Shown here in pieces: positions 42,196-50,931 of a DNA stretch of 64,000 bases; the first letter of the stretch is position 1; each line of letters begins with the position of its first letter. The DNA is taken from the NCBI GenBank assembly GCA_965657645.1, contig CBFHOS010000003.1, positions 44,699 to 108,698 of the forward strand. The letters run 5' to 3'. The stretch comes from CBFHOS01 sp965657645. Its GTDB lineage: Bacteria; Pseudomonadota; Alphaproteobacteria; Puniceispirillales; Puniceispirillaceae. Under the pieces are notes generated by a model. That model did not search any database, was not told the DNA's origin, and saw only the letters and a list, made by a program, of their open reading frames with translations. Both the position numbers and the translations under genes were made by a program.

Positions 42196-42708
42196 ATGGC
42201 AAAAGAACAATATCAAAACACTGAGAATCAGGAAAGCGCGCCCAGCAATGAGGCCGCGGTGCGCCCCGATATCATGGCGCTATTGTTGGATCTGGCGGCT
42301 GATGCGGCTGATGCTGGCGAGGTGCCGGTGGCGGCGGCGATAACCGATAGTAATGGGACAATCATTGCCACCGCGCAAAACCGGATGATCCGCGATAATA
42401 ATGCTATTGCCCATGCGGAAATGCTGGCAATGACGGCGGCGATGGACATCAGGGGAACGGCGCGGCTCGATGATTGCGATTTATGGGTGACATTAGAGCC
42501 ATGCACGATGTGCGCTGGTGCCATTGCGCATGGCAGAATCCGCCGCATCTATTTTGGTGCGCATGATGAAAAGGCTGGGGCAGTTGAATCTGGCGTCCGG
42601 TTTTTTGACCAGCCGAGCTGTCATCACCATCCCGAAATCTATGGCGGATTGTCAGGCCAAAAGGCGGCCCAGCAATTGACCGCATTTTTCGCCACCAAAC
42701 GCGGCTAG
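42196..42708 (+). CDS. tadA: tRNA-specific adenosine deaminase
   Basis: Deaminates A34 to inosine in tRNA-Arg(ACG). 170 residues with a polar N-terminal extension of about 25. Zinc and catalytic motif HAE (H73-E75) in IAHAEMLAM, and PCxxC (C103, C106) in LEPCTMCAGAI. The substrate loop GAHDEKAGAVESGVRFF and HHHPEIYGG are typical. Divergent from rluB, a conserved pairing in alphaproteobacteria. It ends convergent with purD, 20 bp apart. Confidence 0.95.
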   Translation: MAKEQYQNTENQESAPSNEAAVRPDIMALLLDLAADAADAGEVPVAAAITDSNGTIIATAQNRMIRDNNAIAHAEMLAMTAAMDIRGTARLDDCDLWVTLEPCTMCAGAIAHGRIRRIYFGAHDEKAGAVESGVRFFDQPSCHHHPEIYGGLSGQKAAQQLTAFFATKRG

Positions 42709-42728
42709 GGATCGGTTTTCTGCGCCGA

Positions 42729-44009
42729 TTATTTTGCCGCTATATCACTGCGATAAAACCCGCCAGGCCATGTGATATCACCAACCGCATCATACGCGTT
42801 GCGCCGTGCTTGCTGGGGGGTGTCACCAAGGGCGGTCACCGCCAGAACGCGGCCGCCAATGGCCAACCACTCACCGTCTGTCTTCCCGTCTGGTGCCCCG
42901 TCTGACTTGGTCGTGCCGGCGTGGAACACCATGGTGTCGGGGCGGGCATCGGCGCGGTCAACACCGGTTATCACACTGCCCTTTTCATAGGCACCGGGAT
43001 AGCCGTTTGACGCCATCACCACGGTCACGGCACTGCGTGGATCCCAGCGCAGGGCAAAATGATCAAGCCCACCATCAATCGTTGCCAGCATCGCCGAGAC
43101 CAAATCACCCTTCATCCGGGGAATAATCACTTGTGCTTCGGGATCACCAAAGCGGCAATTGAACTCGATCACCTGTGGGCCGGTTTCGGTTAGCATGATG
43201 CCAACATACAAAATTCCGCGATAAGGATAGCCTTCGTCATCCATGCCTTTGGCTAGGGGACGCACTGTTTCGCGCATGATTTGTTCAACCAGATCATCAT
43301 CGAGGCGCGGCGATGGCGAGATTGCACCCATGCCACCTGTGTTCGGCCCTTCATCATTGTCATAGGCGCGTTTATGATCTTGCGCGCTGGCGAGGAACTG
43401 GCAATTGGGTCCGTCGATTAGGGCGAATAGTGACGCCTCTGGCCCGCTGATGCGCTGTTCGATCAATAGCTGTTTACCGGCATCGCCAAAACGCCCATCG
43501 AGCATTTCCTTGGCGGCGGAGGTGGCCTGTTCCCCATTATCCGCAACCACAACACCTTTGCCCGCGGCAAGGCCATCGGCCTTGATCACGCAATATCCGT
43601 CCAGCGCGTTGATCGCGTCGGTGGCCTCGGCAATTGTGTTTACCGCGTGAAAGCCGGGTTGCGGGATATTGTGACGCGCACAAAAATCACGGGCGAACTC
43701 TTTCGATCCTTCTAATCTGGCGGCGGCGGCACTAGGGCCAAAGGCGGGGATGTTTTGCGCCGCTAATTTATCAGCAAGGCCCATTACCAAGGGAACCTCT
43801 GGGCCGATCACCACGAGATCAGCCGGCATTGATTTTGCTAGCGCAACCAACCCGTCAATATCATCGGCGGCAACATCCTTAATCGTGCCCAAATTGGCCA
43901 TCGCCGCACTGCCCGGTGCGATCACCAATTGGCTGGTAAGAGGCGAATCAGCAATCGCCCATGCCAGCGCATGTTCACGGCCACCGTTACCAATAATCAA
44001 TATTTTCAT
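42729..44009 (-). CDS. purD: Phosphoribosylamine-glycine ligase
   Basis: Second step of de novo purine synthesis, ATP-dependent. 426 residues. N-terminal MKILIIGNGGREHALAWAI, the ATP-grasp segments GSKEFARDFCARHNIPQPGF and VIKADGLAAGKGVVV, the metal/phosphate part EFNCRFGDPEAQVI, and C-terminal YRSDIA. Divergent from xseA across 35 bp, a pairing often seen in alphaproteobacteria. Confidence 0.97.
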   Translation of the reverse strand: MKILIIGNGGREHALAWAIADSPLTSQLVIAPGSAAMANLGTIKDVAADDIDGLVALAKSMPADLVVIGPEVPLVMGLADKLAAQNIPAFGPSAAAARLEGSKEFARDFCARHNIPQPGFHAVNTIAEATDAINALDGYCVIKADGLAAGKGVVVADNGEQATSAAKEMLDGRFGDAGKQLLIEQRISGPEASLFALIDGPNCQFLASAQDHKRAYDNDEGPNTGGMGAISPSPRLDDDLVEQIMRETVRPLAKGMDDEGYPYRGILYVGIMLTETGPQVIEFNCRFGDPEAQVIIPRMKGDLVSAMLATIDGGLDHFALRWDPRSAVTVVMASNGYPGAYEKGSVITGVDRADARPDTMVFHAGTTKSDGAPDGKTDGEWLAIGGRVLAVTALGDTPQQARRNAYDAVGDITWPGGFYRSDIAAK

Positions 44010-44044
44010 GCGTCGCGGTCCTTATATGTTGCAGCGCCGCCAAT

Positions 44045-45556
44045 ATGGCATACTATGGGCAAATCATGAAGGATTTTACCTCATATTATGCACCCAATAA
44101 TGATGGTGATCAGGGGCGAGGGGCTGACGATAACGCGCCCTATATGACCATTGCCGAATTGTCGACGCGCCTAAAGGCGACGGTCGAGGGGGCGTTTGAA
44201 TATGTCCGGGTGCGGGCCGAAATCTCGCGGCCAACACGGGCCCCATCTGGTCATCTTTATTTCACCCTAAAGGACGATCGCACGACCTTGTCCGGCGTGT
44301 GCTGGAAAGCGGTTGCGGCCAATCTAGCGGTTCAGCCCGAAGAAGGGCTAGAGGTTATCTGTACGGGAAAATTGACGATCTATCCCGGCCAGTCGAAATA
44401 CCAGATTGTCGTTAGCCAGATGGAAATGGCCGGCGAAGGGGCGATGCTGAAACAGCTAGAAGAACGCCGCCGCAAGCTGGCTAGTGAAGGCCTGTTTGAT
44501 CAGGATCGCAAGAAACCAATTCCGCAAATGCCGAGTGTGATCGGCGTTGTCACCAGCCCGACCGGCGCGGTGATCCGCGATATTTTGCATCGGCTGAATG
44601 ATCGCTTTGGCGTGCGGGTACTGGTCTGGGGCACATTAGTGCAGGGACCAAATGCGGCCGGACAGGTGGCCACGGCTATTCGCGGGTTTGACGCAATGCC
44701 GATTGATGGGGAATTGCCGCGCCCGGATCTGGTTATTGTTGCTAGAGGCGGCGGTGCGCTCGAGGATCTATGGGCCTTTAATGAAGAAGAAGTGGTGCGG
44801 GCGGCGGCTGATTGCTCGATCCCGTTAATCTCTGCCATTGGTCATGAGACTGATACTACATTGATCGATTACGCGTCTGATTTACGGGCGCCAACACCGA
44901 CTGCGGCGGCGGAGATGGCGGTACCGGTTCTGGGTGATTTACGGGCACGGGTTGGCGAGGCAGAGGCGCGTATTCAGCGCGCGGTTGGCCAGCGTCTGGA
45001 AAATGCCAGCACGGCCCTGCGGTCATCGGCGCGGGCATTGCTCGATCCAGCAGAGGTGATTGACCGGCGCTCACAGGTTGTTGATCTGGCCATCGCCGGT
45101 TTGAACGGGGCGCTAGAGGGGATCATGTCAAAACAGGCGCTGGTGCTCTCGCGCCTTGCCGAGCGTATTCGCCCACCGGAGCGCCGCCTTGGTGAAGTTG
45201 GCGCACAAACAGCGCATTTATCAACGCGGCTTTCAGGGGCGATGCAACAGGTGATCACCGCCCAAACCCAGCGGGTTGAGACAATTGGCAAATTGCTGGA
45301 CGCAAATTCGTTTGAGCGTGTTCTAGAACGCGGATTTGCGCTGGTAACAGATGGTGATGGTCGGCCGCTAAAACGATCAAAAGAGGCGGCGATCGGGGCG
45401 GATGTTATGGTCCGTTTCGCCGATGCTAGCCGTGCCGCACGGCTCGATCCCGATGGCCCCGTCACCGCCAAAGCAACGCCCAAGCAAAGCCCGAAAAAAG
45501 TGGGCGGGGCAAAGCAAGATAATAAGCGAGATAGCAATCAGGACAGCTTGTTCTAG
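44045..45556 (+). CDS. xseA: Exodeoxyribonuclease VII large subunit
   Basis: Large subunit of the single-strand DNA exonuclease that yields short oligonucleotides. 503 residues. The N-terminal OB-fold (RAEISRPTRAPSGHLYFTLKDD) is followed by the catalytic domain with VITSPTGAVIRDILHRL-like sequence (VVTSPTGAVIRDILH), VIVARGGGALEDLWAFNEE and ISAIGHETDTTLIDYASDLRAPTPT-type motifs. A coiled-coil C-terminal part ends in a Lys-rich tail. The ATG at 44066 is a possible alternative start; the domain begins at about residue 34. No xseB gene is visible here. Confidence 0.95.
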   Translation: MAYYGQIMKDFTSYYAPNNDGDQGRGADDNAPYMTIAELSTRLKATVEGAFEYVRVRAEISRPTRAPSGHLYFTLKDDRTTLSGVCWKAVAANLAVQPEEGLEVICTGKLTIYPGQSKYQIVVSQMEMAGEGAMLKQLEERRRKLASEGLFDQDRKKPIPQMPSVIGVVTSPTGAVIRDILHRLNDRFGVRVLVWGTLVQGPNAAGQVATAIRGFDAMPIDGELPRPDLVIVARGGGALEDLWAFNEEEVVRAAADCSIPLISAIGHETDTTLIDYASDLRAPTPTAAAEMAVPVLGDLRARVGEAEARIQRAVGQRLENASTALRSSARALLDPAEVIDRRSQVVDLAIAGLNGALEGIMSKQALVLSRLAERIRPPERRLGEVGAQTAHLSTRLSGAMQQVITAQTQRVETIGKLLDANSFERVLERGFALVTDGDGRPLKRSKEAAIGADVMVRFADASRAARLDPDGPVTAKATPKQSPKKVGGAKQDNKRDSNQDSLF

Positions 45557-45559
45557 CGA

Positions 45560-46456
45560 TTAGATGTTTTTGCCCCAGCGGCGATGGGGCCAGAACCATT
45601 GTTCAGGCCGCTCTTTAATCCACCCTTCCAACTCGGCATTGATCTTGGTGGCGGCGGCTATGATGCTGGCGTCATCGTCATTTTTTGGCATATTTAGCGG
45701 CGGTGAAATCGTTACCCTAAAGTTACAACCATCCAAACGCTCGGTGCGCATATATAAAAGCGGAACCTGCTTTTTTATCGCGAGCTTGATATGGCTGATC
45801 GAGGTTTTGGCATCATGGCCAAAGAACGGCACCGCCATGCCCTCGCGCAATTGCTGGTCAACCAATAGGCACATGAACTGGCCTTTGCGGATGCTCGCGA
45901 TCATGCCCAGTGCGGCCTCGCGGCCTTTGCGATAGATATCGCCGCCATAATGTTCTTGGCGTTGTTCGAGCAAGCCGCGCAATAGTGGGTTATTGAGAGG
46001 CCGATAGATCGCCGCCACTTTTTTCCCCGCTTGCAACGCCGCATAAGGTCCCAATTCCCAATTGCCAATATGCGCGCCGATCAAAAAGCCACCGCCTTTA
46101 ATCGCCTCGATATGCTCTAGCCCGACAAATTCGATGCGGCCGGTTTTAGCTAGGGATTTCACATGCGGAAATTCGCCGATGACACGGCCAAAATTAAACC
46201 ACATTTGGCGCAAAATATGGTTACGCTCTGCATCGCTTTGATCCGGTAGGGCCAGCTTCATATTCCGGCGCGCGCGGTCATGCCACGGTGTCAACGGACC
46301 AATAAAACCAATCAGCGCACCCATCACCGCCGAGGCGATAGCCACCGGAAGCAATCGTGCCAACCCATAAAAGCCAAAGCCAAGGGCGGCTTCGATTGGC
46401 CAGATAAACACCTGCCGTAACTTGCGGATGATGATTTTTGACAGCGGGTCAGCCAT
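45560..46456 (-). CDS. lpxL: Lipid A biosynthesis acyltransferase
   Basis: Adds a secondary acyl chain to Kdo2-lipid IVA at the inner membrane. 298 residues from the ATG at 46456, which overlaps the lpxK stop by 8 bp; the frame opens further upstream at 46525 inside lpxK. One N-terminal hydrophobic helix (residues 15-55), the catalytic HX4E motif H129-E134 in GAHIGNWELGPY, the conserved YRPLNNPLLRGLLEQRQ, and LVDQQLREG with FFGHDA. The C-terminal RPEQWFWPHRRW is the family end. Last gene of the DUF374-waaA-lpxK-lpxL unit. Confidence 0.93.
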   Translation of the reverse strand: MADPLSKIIIRKLRQVFIWPIEAALGFGFYGLARLLPVAIASAVMGALIGFIGPLTPWHDRARRNMKLALPDQSDAERNHILRQMWFNFGRVIGEFPHVKSLAKTGRIEFVGLEHIEAIKGGGFLIGAHIGNWELGPYAALQAGKKVAAIYRPLNNPLLRGLLEQRQEHYGGDIYRKGREAALGMIASIRKGQFMCLLVDQQLREGMAVPFFGHDAKTSISHIKLAIKKQVPLLYMRTERLDGCNFRVTISPPLNMPKNDDDASIIAAATKINAELEGWIKERPEQWFWPHRRWGKNI

Positions 46457-47477
46457 TGCCGCGCATATCTCCGGTACTAGATGCATCTGGCGCAATGGTG
46501 GCGATGATCCGCCCAACAATTTCATCCTTTTGCGCCAATTCCATAGTCACAGGCAGGAAGGTAACTTTGTCGCGCCATTCGGATGGCAAGCGCACCCAGT
46601 CTTTTTTCGTTGTAATCAATTGTGCCCCTTGATGGATCGCGTCGTGGTGCAATGTGGTGAGGTCGGTTTGCGAGAATGGATGATGATCGGCAAAGGCGAG
46701 CCACTGGACCAGATTGGCACCGGTGCGGCGCAGGGTTGCAAAAAAGCGCTGGGGCCGTGCAATGCCGGCAAAACCAAGCAGGGGGGCACCGTTAAAATCA
46801 TCAATAACTGATTGATCGGGAATGATATTGCCGATGAAAACTGGAATGCCCGATGGGATCATATCAGCCAAACCGGTTTCATCATCACCATTAATGACCA
46901 CCATATCGAGCTGGGCAATGCCAGATGACGCGGCCTCACGCAATGGACCTGCAGGGATAATCCGGCCATTACCAATGCCCACCTCGCCGTCAAACACCCC
47001 GATCTTTATGTCCTTGGCCAAAAACGGGTTTTGCATGCCGTCATCCATCAAGATCAGATCATGAATGCCCCGACTAGCGATGGCATAGGCGCCGCTGACG
47101 CGGTCTCTGGCAACCAGAACATCGCGGCCCTCGGCCAGCATCAACGGCTCGTCACCGCAAATGGTCGCGTCATGCACAGTGCCATCGACCCATAATGGCC
47201 CGGCGTCACTGCCGCCATAGCCGCGCGTCAAGATTGCCGGATTGTGTCCCGCCGCGAGCAGTTCATCATATAACAACCCAACCAACGGCGTCTTGCCGGT
47301 TCCCCCAGCGGTGATATTGCCGATGCAAACTACCGGCAGATCAGCCGTGCTGGTTTTGGTGATGGCATGACGCAATGCCGACAGCCCAATCCAGAGCGCC
47401 GATAGCGGCAATAGGCAAACGGATATAGCGGTGGATTTAGCCCCGCGGTCATTCCAGAATTGTGGTGTTTTAATCAT
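46449..47477 (-). CDS. lpxK: Tetraacyldisaccharide 4'-kinase
   Basis: Phosphorylates the 4' position of the lipid A disaccharide. 342 residues with an N-terminal membrane-associated helix. The Walker A motif is CIGNITAGGTGKTPLVGLL near residue 57, followed by LTRGYGGSD and the Walker-B-like LILMDDGMQNPFL (DDGMQ/DDGFQ). Starts within the waaA stop (4-bp ATGA overlap). Together with waaA and lpxL it makes Kdo-lipid A. Confidence 0.95.
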   Translation of the reverse strand: MIKTPQFWNDRGAKSTAISVCLLPLSALWIGLSALRHAITKTSTADLPVVCIGNITAGGTGKTPLVGLLYDELLAAGHNPAILTRGYGGSDAGPLWVDGTVHDATICGDEPLMLAEGRDVLVARDRVSGAYAIASRGIHDLILMDDGMQNPFLAKDIKIGVFDGEVGIGNGRIIPAGPLREAASSGIAQLDMVVINGDDETGLADMIPSGIPVFIGNIIPDQSVIDDFNGAPLLGFAGIARPQRFFATLRRTGANLVQWLAFADHHPFSQTDLTTLHHDAIHQGAQLITTKKDWVRLPSEWRDKVTFLPVTMELAQKDEIVGRIIATIAPDASSTGDMRGNG

Positions 47478-48865
47478 CGCGCACCGGCCCCGCGATTCAG
47501 GATCGAGATAATCTTTGTTGCCGCGACGCTCTGTCGTTTGCTGGCATCCTTTGCATAGGTAATGGCGGCGTGTGACATTGCCTTGCGGCCCTCTTTATCA
47601 TCCCATAATTGGGTGGCGGCCGCGGCGATGGCGGCGGCATTATCGGCATCCTTCACGATACCGGCCTTGCGCATGGCATCAAATTCGGCGCTGTTCTTGA
47701 ACACATGCGGACCGCTAATAATAGGTTTACCAAAGCTGGCTGGCTCCAGCGGGTTATGCCCGCCGATGGGCAATAGTGATCCCGCCAAAAAAACAATATC
47801 GGCCACGGTAAAAAGGCTCCCCATCTCGCCAAGCGAGTCCATTAATAACAGTTTCTGCGTACCACCGGCCCCTATTTCCCCGAGACTAATTTCCTCGGGG
47901 TCAATTTCCCCGGGGTTAATTTCCTTGGGGTTAATTTCCCCGAGGCTAATTTCGGAGCATAGTTGAGCAGAGGTGGTGGCACCGCTACGCATGGTAACAG
48001 CAAAACCATGATTTTTGCAAAGCTTGGCAATATCCGGTCCGCGCGATGGGTGCCGAGGTGCGATAATAACAAGCCAGTCATTGCCCAGCCTTTTAGCCAC
48101 ATCAAGGATGATTTCATCCTCGCCCTCATGCGTTGAGGCGGCTAGAAATACCCGGCGTTTGCCAATCGCTCTGCCAAGGCTTGTGACCAGATCATCATCA
48201 ACCGGCAGGGCGTTCATCGCCATTTTTAATGATCCAAGAACGGTGATGACTGTGGGGTCAGTGCCAAGGGCGACGAGCGTGTCGGCCTGTTCCTGATTGA
48301 CCGGCAGAGCCAGATCCGCCGCGCCAAACATGATCGTGGCAATGCCCAATCGGGTCTGCCACCGCGCCGCCGCCCGCGCCGATAATTGGCTAGAGGCAAA
48401 TATAACTGGAATGCCGCTAGCCTTTGCTTGGGTGATTAGATTTGGCCAGAAATCAGACTCCATAAAGACCGCGGCGATGGGCTGTGTCTTGGCAAGAAAT
48501 CCAGCGACAAAGGCAGGGTGGTCAAGCGGCTGATAGAGGTGGTGGATTTTTGGGTTGGTTGCGCCGTCTGAATTGTTTGCATTACGGGCAATCAATTGCG
48601 CGGCGGTCACGGTGTTGGTGGTGATCAGAAAATGCTGGTTGGGCATTTTTTTCGCCAAGGCTTCGACTAACGCCAGCGCCGCTACGCTCTCGCCAACACT
48701 AACCGCATGAAGCCATAATGCCCCTGTTGGAATGGCGTCTCCCTCATAGCGGGCGAACCTCTCATTGATGCGGGCGCCGTCTTCTTTGCCTTTGCCAGCA
48801 CGATAGCGCATGACCAAACCAAGAATTGGACGGGCCAGCCGCCACACAAGATTGTAGCTGGTCAT
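47474..48865 (-). CDS. waaA: Kdo transferase with internal 5-residue repeats
   Basis: Transfers 3-deoxy-manno-octulosonic acid to lipid IVA at the inner membrane. Homology begins at NLVWRLARPILGLVMRYRAGKGKEDGARINERF, so the ATG at 48865 is used (463 residues); in-frame ATGs at 48919 and 48958 would add 18 or 31. Seen: WLHAVSVGESVAAL with the catalytic Glu, FMESDFWPNLI, SSQLSARAAARW, LAASTHEGEDEI and the C-terminal GGHNPLEPASFGKP. Between ATTSAQLCS and GGTQKLLLM an array of EISLG/EINPK/EINPG/EIDPE-type pentads is inserted, absent from normal family members and coded by 15-bp tandem repeats. Confidence 0.93.
   Translation of the reverse strand: MTSYNLVWRLARPILGLVMRYRAGKGKEDGARINERFARYEGDAIPTGALWLHAVSVGESVAALALVEALAKKMPNQHFLITTNTVTAAQLIARNANNSDGATNPKIHHLYQPLDHPAFVAGFLAKTQPIAAVFMESDFWPNLITQAKASGIPVIFASSQLSARAAARWQTRLGIATIMFGAADLALPVNQEQADTLVALGTDPTVITVLGSLKMAMNALPVDDDLVTSLGRAIGKRRVFLAASTHEGEDEIILDVAKRLGNDWLVIIAPRHPSRGPDIAKLCKNHGFAVTMRSGATTSAQLCSEISLGEINPKEINPGEIDPEEISLGEIGAGGTQKLLLMDSLGEMGSLFTVADIVFLAGSLLPIGGHNPLEPASFGKPIISGPHVFKNSAEFDAMRKAGIVKDADNAAAIAAAATQLWDDKEGRKAMSHAAITYAKDASKRQSVAATKIISILNRGAGAR
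47873..47955. repeat. 15-bp tandem repeats in frame within waaA
   Basis: Five 15-bp units (starts 47873, 47888, 47903, 47918, 47933) plus a partial sixth, of the type AATTTCCCCGGGGTT. The units differ at few positions. They keep frame and code for about 28 residues (E-I-x-x-x pentads) near the middle of the C-terminal domain. Confidence 0.9.
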
Positions 48866-48893
48866 CGCGTTCTTGGTTGGGCCTTGTTTGTCT

Positions 48894-49607
48894 TTATTGG
48901 TTAGCGGGGTGCCGGTCATTATTGCCCAATTTCTGTAAAGACGTGCCAAAAGAGGCATCAGCGCGGTCGGTTATATCATTCATGGCCGATTGCAATGCCA
49001 TTCGATGGCGTCGTAAGTCGTCTTTCGTGTCAGCCTTGGGCAAGTCTATCAAATTCCCACAGAGAAAAACACCACGGGAAAATGGTTTTGGAATAATCAT
49101 CCCATCCCATCCCGGCGCACGCCAATAGCGATCAACCGACCATGCGACTGGCAGGATCGGTTTTTGCGTCAAATTGGCAAGGGCAACCGGGCCATTGGCG
49201 CTTTGGCGTGCAGGACCGCGCGGGCCGTCAGGGGTGATTGCCACCACTTTTCCTTGATCCAGTGTGCGCTTTAGAGAGCGGAACCCAGATAAGGCCTGCC
49301 GGTTTGAACTGCCCCAAATTGTGGTGACGCCAAGATGGTTAACGATGCGCGCCATGAGCCGCCCATCTGGATGGGGTGATTGTAATGCATTCATCCGATA
49401 TCGCCTCGGCCATAGCCACGGCATTGCCAATATACGCTCATGCCAGAATACCAGAATGACACCATCCTGATCGCGCAATGAAGCGTTAATTTCGGCGCGC
49501 CCGCGACCATTCCAACGCACGCTAAGCATGATCACAGCGACAACCAACGCCAACACCCAGCCAAGAATAAACTGACCAAAGAGGCTTTTGACGAAACGTT
49601 TAACCAT
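48894..49607 (-). CDS. DUF374 lysophospholipid acyltransferase-like protein
   Basis: 237 residues. One N-terminal membrane helix (about 10-30) is followed by the LPLAT-like core with VILVFWHERILAMPWLW, GSSNRQALSGFRSLKRTLDQG and ITPDGPRGPARQSANGPVALA. This family (DUF374) regularly stands directly before waaA in alphaproteobacteria and is thought to act in lipid A or outer-membrane lipid acylation; the exact reaction is not established. The HxxxxD-type acyltransferase signature is represented only by HERILAMP. The start ATG at 49607 heads the leftward lipid A unit. Confidence 0.87.
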   Translation of the reverse strand: MVKRFVKSLFGQFILGWVLALVVAVIMLSVRWNGRGRAEINASLRDQDGVILVFWHERILAMPWLWPRRYRMNALQSPHPDGRLMARIVNHLGVTTIWGSSNRQALSGFRSLKRTLDQGKVVAITPDGPRGPARQSANGPVALANLTQKPILPVAWSVDRYWRAPGWDGMIIPKPFSRGVFLCGNLIDLPKADTKDDLRRHRMALQSAMNDITDRADASFGTSLQKLGNNDRHPANQ

Positions 49608-49811
49608 GGAACAAACTTAAAAAACGATAACAACAGAACTAATTTACAAAAATTCTGCCACAGCATGACAAAAAGACTAACCAGAACAGCGGTTGCCCTT
49701 TATGCTACGGCCAAGGGCATATTATACGCCTGATGCTTTAGATCGTCCAGATAACACCCATTTTTGATCTCAATATCCGGTGTCATCCAGCCATGTTAGA
49801 CAAGGTTAATT
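49608..49811. other. Divergent spacer of the lipopolysaccharide genes
   Basis: Contains a 7-bp stem (TGCCCTT/AAGGGCA, about 49694-49719) and a longer imperfect one near 49750-49790. The first 60 bp are A-rich. No confident promoter boxes or coding frame. Confidence 0.4.
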
Positions 49812-50891
49812 ATGTCCCTTCTGATACCTTTGAACCCTCGGATAAAAGAGCGCAAGCGCGAGAGATTATTGATCGTCCAGCCGCTGGTCGGGATCGGCGA
49901 TATGGTGTGGCACAAACCGTGGATCGATCATCTGTCGGATCATTATGATGTGATTTTGGCAACAAAACCAACGGTTCAGGCACGACACCTGTTTGCAGGC
50001 AATGAGAATATTGTTGATATCCTGCTGATCGAACGCTCGCTCCGTGGCCGCAAGGGGCGACATGATGGAGCGCTTGGAATGCTCCGCTTGATCGCTGATT
50101 TCAAAGCCTCTGGGGCTGACAAGCTTTTGGTCCTTCATCATAGTGCTCGCTATGGGTTAATCGGACGCCTTGCAGGGTTAACAGAGCGTTGGGGGTACGG
50201 TATGGGCGCGGCGGCCAGATGGCTAAATGCCGGTGCGTTTTTGCCCAAATCCGCTCGCAAGATTCACCCAACAAAAAAGATGGTCGATTTTGCCATGATG
50301 AACGGCTTTCATCCCACAGAACCGCGCTGGCAGATGCAAACGACAAATCAAGCCCATCAAGGGGCCACCGCGTTTTTGACCGCGCACGGTGTCGCGGCAT
50401 CGGATGACCTCAGCCCGTTGGTTATGCTCGGGGTCGGGGCGATGCATGTGGACCGTCAATGGCCGCCAGTTCATTTCGCCCGTCTTATTGACATGATGCG
50501 CGCCGCCTATCCGGGTATTCGCCTTGGGATTATGGGGGCGCCATCAGAAATGCCATTGCTCGATGCGGTCTGTGATGCGCTGGATGACAGTGATGACATA
50601 CTGATATGTGACAATCCACTGGATGTGGCGATTTCGCTATTGGCACGCTCGGTGGTTTATGTCGGGAATGATACCAGCCTGTTGAATATCGCGGCGGCAT
50701 GTGGGCGGCCGTCTATTGGCGTTTTTGCACAATCGACGCCGCTGGATTATAACCCTCATATTAAAGCAGTCTGTGTTCCTGATGGACGATTTAACGTGCC
50801 CGGGCATATTGCCACAATTACGCCAGACCTTGTTTTTGACGCTGTCTGTAACGAATTACAGAAATGTGGGTATGAACCCCGCACTAAATAG
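49812..50891 (+). CDS. Glycosyltransferase family 9 (heptosyltransferase-like)
   Basis: 359 residues of the ADP-heptose:LPS heptosyltransferase superfamily. The N-terminal RLLIVQPLVGIGDMVWHKPWIDHL resembles the GIGDMVMATP start of the family, and the C-terminal sugar-nucleotide site reads VVYVGNDTSLLNIAAACGRPSIGVFAQS, the expected GNDTSLLHLAAA-type block. The middle LVMLGVGAMHVDRQWPPVHFARLI is typical (KRWP-like). Probably adds a heptose or other sugar to the lipopolysaccharide core. The stop is inside a 22-bp tandem duplication. The MsbA-like exporter follows. Confidence 0.88.
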   Translation: MSLLIPLNPRIKERKRERLLIVQPLVGIGDMVWHKPWIDHLSDHYDVILATKPTVQARHLFAGNENIVDILLIERSLRGRKGRHDGALGMLRLIADFKASGADKLLVLHHSARYGLIGRLAGLTERWGYGMGAAARWLNAGAFLPKSARKIHPTKKMVDFAMMNGFHPTEPRWQMQTTNQAHQGATAFLTAHGVAASDDLSPLVMLGVGAMHVDRQWPPVHFARLIDMMRAAYPGIRLGIMGAPSEMPLLDAVCDALDDSDDILICDNPLDVAISLLARSVVYVGNDTSLLNIAAACGRPSIGVFAQSTPLDYNPHIKAVCVPDGRFNVPGHIATITPDLVFDAVCNELQKCGYEPRTK

Positions 50892-50921
50892 GACATTGGC
50901 CCGCACTAAATAGGACATTGG
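50878..50921. repeat. 22-bp perfect tandem duplication containing a stop codon
   Basis: The unit starting CCCGCACTAAATAGG at 50878-50899 is repeated exactly at 50900-50921. The first copy contains the stop codon of the glycosyltransferase gene (50889-50891). Confidence 0.95.
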
Positions 50922-50931
50922 ATAGACCCGC

